Positions 6,360-9,903 of a stretch of DNA of 9,903 nt are shown here, piece by piece. Source of the stretch: Alphaproteobacteria bacterium UBA1254 (GTDB lineage Bacteria > Pseudomonadota > Alphaproteobacteria > RF32 > CAG-239). How positions within the stretch are numbered: position 1 is the stretch's first letter; each line of letters starts with the position of its first letter. The position numbers and the translations under genes were made by a program. The DNA lies in contig DBVW01000024.1 in the NCBI GenBank assembly GCA_002308495.1, positions 1 through 9,903 on the forward strand. Reading direction: 5' to 3'. The notes beneath the pieces are model-generated. The model worked only from the letters and a program-made list of their open reading frames with translations, ran no database searches and was not told the DNA's origin.

Positions 6360-6402
6360 TTGCATATCTCTTTTTTTAATGTTTAAACATAATCTAAAAG
6401 GG

Positions 6403-6431
6403 ATTATAAATGGATTTAGTAAACAAAAAGA
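6403..6431 (-). promoter_or_regulatory. Candidate lipoprotein promoter in the divergent region
   Basis: A perfect TATAAT lies on the minus strand (complement of 6403-6408), placing a transcript start about 37 nt before the lipoprotein ATG. The -35 is poor: only T-rich sequence (complement of about 6424-6431) at 15-17 bp. The same bases on the plus strand contain the AAAAGGGA ribosome site of a short leader ORF, so the 90-bp region serves both directions. Confidence 0.35.
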
Positions 6432-6463
6432 TAACAAAGCAAAGAAAAAATGAAAGATTCTGA
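6410..6463 (+). CDS. Possible 17-codon leader ORF before prmA-pepP
   Basis: ATG at 6410 has AAAAGGGA (6396-6403) 6 nt upstream, a better ribosome site than the one before prmA-pepP. It encodes MDLVNKKITKQRKNERF and its TGA (6461-6463) lies 11 bp inside prmA-pepP in another frame. Such an overlap could couple translation of the long ORF. The A-rich stretch could also simply be untranslated leader, so this is tentative. Confidence 0.3.
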   Translation: MDLVNKKITKQRKNERF

Positions 6464-8957
6464 GTCAAACACAATTACCCTTACTTTTCAAGCTTTTGAG
6501 ACGATGCCCGAAAAGCTGAGCGATTTTTTAGACGCCTATTTTGAGGTTTCCGCCCTTAATTATACCAAAGACAACAAAGAGCAATATGTTGCTTATGCCA
6601 CTTCAGACTTTAATGAAAAAGATTTCAAAAAAAGTGCCCAAAAAGCAGGTGTTTGTCTCCCCTCATACAAAATCGAAACTTTGAAAACGAAAAACTGGCT
6701 GACCGCAAATGTCATTAAGTTTGAGCCTCAAGAGGTGGCCGATTTTTGCGTTTACGGCATTCATCAAAGGAAAGCCCCGAAAACAAAAAAAATTCCGATA
6801 CAGGTTTATGCCGCAACGGCTTTCGGCTCGACCCACCAAACGACGCACATGTGTTTAACCGCAATTTCCGATCTTGCAAAATTTGAAAAACCTTTCAAGC
6901 GTATTTTAGATGTCGGTACAGGCTCAGGAATCCTATCAATCGCCGTTGCCAAAAAATTCAAAAAATACAAACCTTCCGTTTTAGGCGTTGACATCGATCG
7001 CGAATCGGTCAATGTTGCCGTTCAAAATGCTTTTACCAACAACGTTGAAGACTGTATGGATGTTTTTTACAGCGACGGATTTAAATCAAAAGAAGTTCGT
7101 TCACGGGCCCCTTATGATTTGATTTTTGCCAACATTTTAGCCCGTCCGCTCATTTTGATGGCCAAAGATATGGCAAAAACGATTTTCCCCAAAGGGTTTA
7201 TCGTTTTATCGGGCTTTACGGCAGACCAGTCTGATTGGGTTTTACAAACCTATCAAAAAGCGGGGTTTAAGCTCCTCAAGCTTTATCAAAAAGAGCATTG
7301 GCGCGCTGCTTTAATGCAAAAAAAGGAAAAGCTTTCCGACATTCAACAAACTCTTTTACCTTCGCAAGCAATTTTGTTAGAGCGAAACAATATGTTTTTG
7401 GGTGAAGATATTTTAGACTCCGAGAACAAAATTTTAGAGCTTTCGGGTTTTACGGGCTCTGCCGGCATGATGCTGATTTTGAAAAACAAAGCTTATCTCT
7501 TTATTGACGGGCGCTATTCCATCCAAGCCAAAAAGGAAGCATTGAAAGAAATTTCGGTCATTAATTCTCAAAATTTCTTTTCTGATGCGGTTCAGCTCTT
7601 TAAAAAACATAAACTCAAAAATCTTATTTTGAATCCATGGGCAGTTTCGTCTGCCGAGACAGACTTTTTACAAAAAGAAAATATCAGCCTTGTTTTTGAT
7701 GAAAATGCACCGATGAGTTCTTTTTGCGGCGTTCAAAAAGTTTTCAAACAGCCGCTTTCTTATGCCGGCCTGTCAAGCGCTCAAAAAGCTTTTGACATTT
7801 GCAAAAAAATGAAAAAAAAGTTTGATGCTCTGCTTATCTCTTCTGCCGAAGAAGTTTCATGGCTTTCAAATTTGCGTGCGGTTGATTTGCCCGACACGCC
7901 TGTTTTGCGCTCTTATGCGTTGCTTTATCAAGACGGCAAGCTTAAAGTTTATGCTTTTGAAAAAAGAAAAACGCTTTTGGAAGATTTGAAAAAGTGCAAA
8001 CATGTTATTGTCCGCCGCTCTCAAACACCCGCTGCACTCTTAGAGCAACTCAAAAATGCCGAAGACATCGGGTTTGATGCTTTAACCAAAGCAAAACTTT
8101 CAAAAAATCCGACCGAATTAAAGGGATATATTAATTCCCATATCAGAGATGGTGTTGCGCTCGTCAAATTCTTCTCTTGGCTCGAACAAAATGCCAAAGG
8201 CTTGACAGAGCTTGATATCGTTCAAAAATTGCACGATTTTCGTGCACAAAACAAGCTTTATTTTTCAGAAAGCTTCGGCACGATTGCCGCCGTTAACCAA
8301 AATGCGGCCATTGTTCATTATCAGCCCACCATAAAATCGAACAAAAAGCTCACGCAAAACGCCGTTTTGCTTCTTGACAGCGGCGCCCAATATTTTGACG
8401 GCACGACGGATGTGACGCGAACCGTTGCTTTCGGGCGCGTTAAAAACGAGGTAAAACAAGATTTTACGCTTGTTTTAAAGGCACATATTGCCCTTGCCTC
8501 TCTGCAATTTAAGCGCGGCACACCTGCAAATGAGCTTGATAAAATTTGCCGAGCCGTTTTGCTCGCTCAAGGCAAAGATTTTAAACACGGCACGGGGCAC
8601 AGCGTCGGTCATTTTTCAAATGTGCACGAAGCGCCTTTTGCCATTAACCCCAAGAACACGACGCCCGTTTTAGAAAACTATGTAACGTCTATTGAGCCGG
8701 GTTTTTATAAAGAAAATGTCTATGGCATCCGAATCGAAAATTTGGTTTATACGGCACCTTCTTCAAAAAAAGGATATCTGCAATTTAAGCCGTTAACGCT
8801 CTGCCCGATTGATTCAAGACTGATTGATTTAAATCTTTTAACAAAAGAAGAGAAAAAGTGGCTTAACGCCTATCATTCAAGCGTTTTTGAAACATTAAAG
8901 CCTTATCTTAAATCAGCAGAACGCAAGTGGCTTGAAAAAGCCTGCCGCGAACTCTAA
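6450..8957 (+). CDS. Fusion: ribosomal protein L11 methyltransferase + Xaa-Pro aminopeptidase (M24B)
   Basis: One uninterrupted 835-codon frame joins two normally separate enzymes. Residues 1-288 are PrmA: FGSTHQTTHMCL (125-136), SAM-binding DVGTGSG (154-160), acidic VDID (180-183), FANILARPL (226-234) and the usual end KEHWRAAL (281-288). PrmA trimethylates ribosomal protein L11. From 289 the sequence is aminopeptidase P: first creatinase-like domain with LSGFTGSAG (331-339) and FIDGRYSIQA, second domain to about 555, then the M24 pita-bread domain. Metal ligands Asp643, Asp654, His717, Glu749 and Glu763 are all present, as are His623 (VHYQP) and His726 (VHEAP). The enzyme removes N-terminal residues preceding proline. 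Met289 (ATG at 7314) sits exactly at the join but has no ribosome site at normal distance. An in-frame TAA at 6432 rules out a longer N-terminus, and the ATG at 6450 has only an A-rich upstream. Confidence 0.93.
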   Translation: MKDSESNTITLTFQAFETMPEKLSDFLDAYFEVSALNYTKDNKEQYVAYATSDFNEKDFKKSAQKAGVCLPSYKIETLKTKNWLTANVIKFEPQEVADFCVYGIHQRKAPKTKKIPIQVYAATAFGSTHQTTHMCLTAISDLAKFEKPFKRILDVGTGSGILSIAVAKKFKKYKPSVLGVDIDRESVNVAVQNAFTNNVEDCMDVFYSDGFKSKEVRSRAPYDLIFANILARPLILMAKDMAKTIFPKGFIVLSGFTADQSDWVLQTYQKAGFKLLKLYQKEHWRAALMQKKEKLSDIQQTLLPSQAILLERNNMFLGEDILDSENKILELSGFTGSAGMMLILKNKAYLFIDGRYSIQAKKEALKEISVINSQNFFSDAVQLFKKHKLKNLILNPWAVSSAETDFLQKENISLVFDENAPMSSFCGVQKVFKQPLSYAGLSSAQKAFDICKKMKKKFDALLISSAEEVSWLSNLRAVDLPDTPVLRSYALLYQDGKLKVYAFEKRKTLLEDLKKCKHVIVRRSQTPAALLEQLKNAEDIGFDALTKAKLSKNPTELKGYINSHIRDGVALVKFFSWLEQNAKGLTELDIVQKLHDFRAQNKLYFSESFGTIAAVNQNAAIVHYQPTIKSNKKLTQNAVLLLDSGAQYFDGTTDVTRTVAFGRVKNEVKQDFTLVLKAHIALASLQFKRGTPANELDKICRAVLLAQGKDFKHGTGHSVGHFSNVHEAPFAINPKNTTPVLENYVTSIEPGFYKENVYGIRIENLVYTAPSSKKGYLQFKPLTLCPIDSRLIDLNLLTKEEKKWLNAYHSSVFETLKPYLKSAERKWLEKACREL

Positions 8958-8962
8958 AAACA

Positions 8963-8991
8963 TTGACACATCCCTTAAAATAAGCTATAAT
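8963..8991 (+). promoter_or_regulatory. Consensus sigma70 promoter
   Basis: TTGACA (8963-8968), a spacer of exactly 17 bp and TATAAT (8986-8991) match the sigma70 consensus at all twelve positions. It starts 5 bp after the prmA-pepP stop and should start RNA near 8998, about 130 nt before the membrane protein gene. I see no hairpin terminator between prmA-pepP and this promoter. Confidence 0.85.
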
Positions 8992-9010
8992 AATCATACC
9001 AATATAAATT

Positions 9011-9103
9011 ATGTATGATATTATGGATTATAATTTTGGAGCTACTGTTTTCGGTGCTTGTTCCATTGTTTTCCATGACATAATTTTGAGGTCAAAAAGA
9101 TAA
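9011..9103 (+). other. Possible 30-aa ORF in the leader of the membrane-protein transcript
   Basis: A frame of 30 codons starts at ATG 9011 (second ATG at 9023) and ends at TAA 9101. The product has a mixed hydrophobic middle (NFGATVFGACSIVF) and a basic end (LRSKR). There is no ribosome site before either ATG, and with RNA starting near 8998 the first ATG would have a leader of only about 13 nt. The region also carries ATAATTTTG twice (9030, 9080) and a similar copy at 9100. It may equally be an untranslated leader or small RNA. Confidence 0.25.
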
Positions 9104-9126
9104 TTTTTAATCAAAATAGTATCGTC

Positions 9127-9768
9127 ATGAAAACCAAGAACAAAGTCAAGGCCACCAAGGCCGCCAAGGTCAACAACATCACCAAAAGCGTTAATGTCGA
9201 GCCTAAGAAGGAAACCAACATCCACGGGGTTCTGTACGCCGTGTTGGTTCTTTTTCTCCTCGTTTTGGCAATCGTTGTTCGTGTCAACGGCAATGATGCC
9301 GATGCATACTGGTATGTGAGTTGGGCAATGCTCATAAATTTCCTCTATTGGATGAGCCGCGCCCTTCAAGCGGAAAAAAAGCTGGAAGAGCTCGAAAAAG
9401 CCAAAGAGGGCGAGCCGGTGGCGGTGGAAACAAAAGAAGAAGAAGAAAAAAAAGAAGAAAAGAAAAAGCCTTACGATCCGAAGAATGGCTTGGTCTTAGC
9501 CATTATCTTCTTCGTCGTGTCAGTCGTATTGATTGCCTATCTATTCGGCTTTTATTATTCTTCTGACTTTGGTTTCATCATCTTCGGCACAGAGGATAAG
9601 GTTACCCTTTGGCTCGGCTTCATTCTTGCGGGGCTTTTCTTTTTTCTTTCCGTCTTTTTCGGAGTGGAATACGTTAGCGAGATTAATCCTCGCTTCCGTG
9701 CAAAACTCCCTAAGAAGTGGCAAGAGGAGATTGAGAAAACTCTCCATCCCGAACCCAAAAATCAGTAG
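9127..9768 (+). CDS. Four-helix inner-membrane protein of unknown function
   Basis: A 213-residue protein with a Lys-rich N-terminus (1-30) and four likely membrane segments at about 33-53, 62-79, 121-144 and 155-178. Segments 2 and 3 are separated by a charged, coiled-coil-like stretch (about 80-115) with long Glu/Lys runs. The C-terminus is soluble (EINPRFRAKLPKKW). I recognise no family and no catalytic motif. By the positive-inside rule the N-terminus, the charged loop and the C-terminus would face the cytoplasm. The first 20 codons use G/C-ending forms heavily (ACC, GCC, GTC, AAC, mostly AAG for Lys), unlike the AAA-rich neighbours, and the stop is TAG. That may reflect high expression or recent acquisition. 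The start lacks a ribosome site, but a stop at 9076 and the absence of ATG/GTG/TTG upstream leave no better one. It is a monocistronic unit between a consensus promoter and a strong terminator. Confidence 0.75.
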   Translation: MKTKNKVKATKAAKVNNITKSVNVEPKKETNIHGVLYAVLVLFLLVLAIVVRVNGNDADAYWYVSWAMLINFLYWMSRALQAEKKLEELEKAKEGEPVAVETKEEEEKKEEKKKPYDPKNGLVLAIIFFVVSVVLIAYLFGFYYSSDFGFIIFGTEDKVTLWLGFILAGLFFFLSVFFGVEYVSEINPRFRAKLPKKWQEEIEKTLHPEPKNQ

Positions 9769-9774
9769 AACTTT

Positions 9775-9813
9775 AGGTGTTGCAGCTCGCAAGAGTTACA
9801 ACACCTTTTTTTT
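9775..9813 (+). terminator. Rho-independent terminator of the membrane-protein gene
   Basis: A 14-nt arm (9775-9788) pairs with 9793-9806 around a GCAA tetraloop, with an 8-bp perfect base AGGTGTTG/CAACACCT, one C-A mismatch and one G-U pair. A run of eight T follows (9806-9813). It starts 7 nt after the TAG stop. Confidence 0.93.
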
Positions 9814-9903
9814 ATATCAAACAAATTGTTTTATAAAAAGGCACTTTTTGAAAAAAAACGCTTGCATTTCATATTTTTGTGTGTTAAAAGCTTGAACTCG
9901 AAT

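Noticed and set aside
6360..6437. Upstream start of the lipoprotein adding 26 residues
   Set aside because: It would place the signal peptide internally, cover the promoter region and lacks a good ribosome site.
9028..9369. 113-codon minus-strand ORF and several others opposite the membrane protein
   Set aside because: Antisense of a well-supported coding region and its leader; no ribosome site and no recognisable domain.
9857..9885. Possible promoter (TTGCAT, ~16 bp, TTAAAA) near the right edge
   Set aside because: Each box matches only three of six positions and the sequence is AT-rich; the gene it would serve lies outside the window.
9533..9895. 120-codon plus-strand ORF overlapping the end of the membrane protein
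   Set aside because: Alternative frame of the membrane protein gene that runs through the terminator hairpin.

Overview
The window looks like a chromosomal segment of a low-G+C alphaproteobacterium, possibly a host- or gut-associated lineage. Three things suggest this: a PrmA methyltransferase directly joined to an aminopeptidase P (adjacent genes in many alphaproteobacteria), a tRNA gene with encoded CCA, and sigma70-like promoters with AAGGAG ribosome sites. The taxonomic call is an inference from gene content, not a measurement.

Layout. Positions 1-1196 (+) hold the 3' end of RNase HI (rnhA) followed almost without gap by a family 2 glycosyltransferase. Positions 1329-2249 (+) encode a ribose-phosphate pyrophosphokinase whose ATP loop resembles the plant class II type. 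Converging on it with a 3-bp gap is an archaemetzincin-like zinc metalloprotease (2253-3011, -). A 368-bp intergenic stretch (3012-3379) holds a leftward promoter, a good rightward promoter and an open stretch that may be a decayed gene end. It precedes a LicD-family protein (3380-4276, +). A bidirectional terminator separates licD from a tRNA-Phe(GAA) gene (4341-4416, -), whose CCA end lies inside the terminator's extended stem.

Leftward genes follow: RNase HII (4480-5109), a single-domain rhodanese (5169-5480) with a dyad inside its promoter, and an unrecognised lipoprotein (5595-6359) with its own terminator. The lipoprotein is divergent from an 835-aa PrmA-PepP fusion (6450-8957, +). The right end has a consensus promoter (TTGACA-17-TATAAT), a ~130-nt leader with a possible 30-aa ORF, a four-TM protein of unknown function (9127-9768, +) and a strong terminator.

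Functionally this is mostly housekeeping: RNA/DNA hybrid removal (RNases HI and HII), PRPP supply, ribosomal protein L11 methylation, peptide turnover and tRNA-Phe. Two surface-glycan genes (GT2, LicD) and several poorly characterised genes are mixed in. I see no defence system, CRISPR array, phage or insertion sequence. The most unusual items are the PrmA-PepP fusion, the modified archaemetzincin zinc motif, the class II-like PRPP synthetase and the operator-like dyad in the rhodanese promoter.
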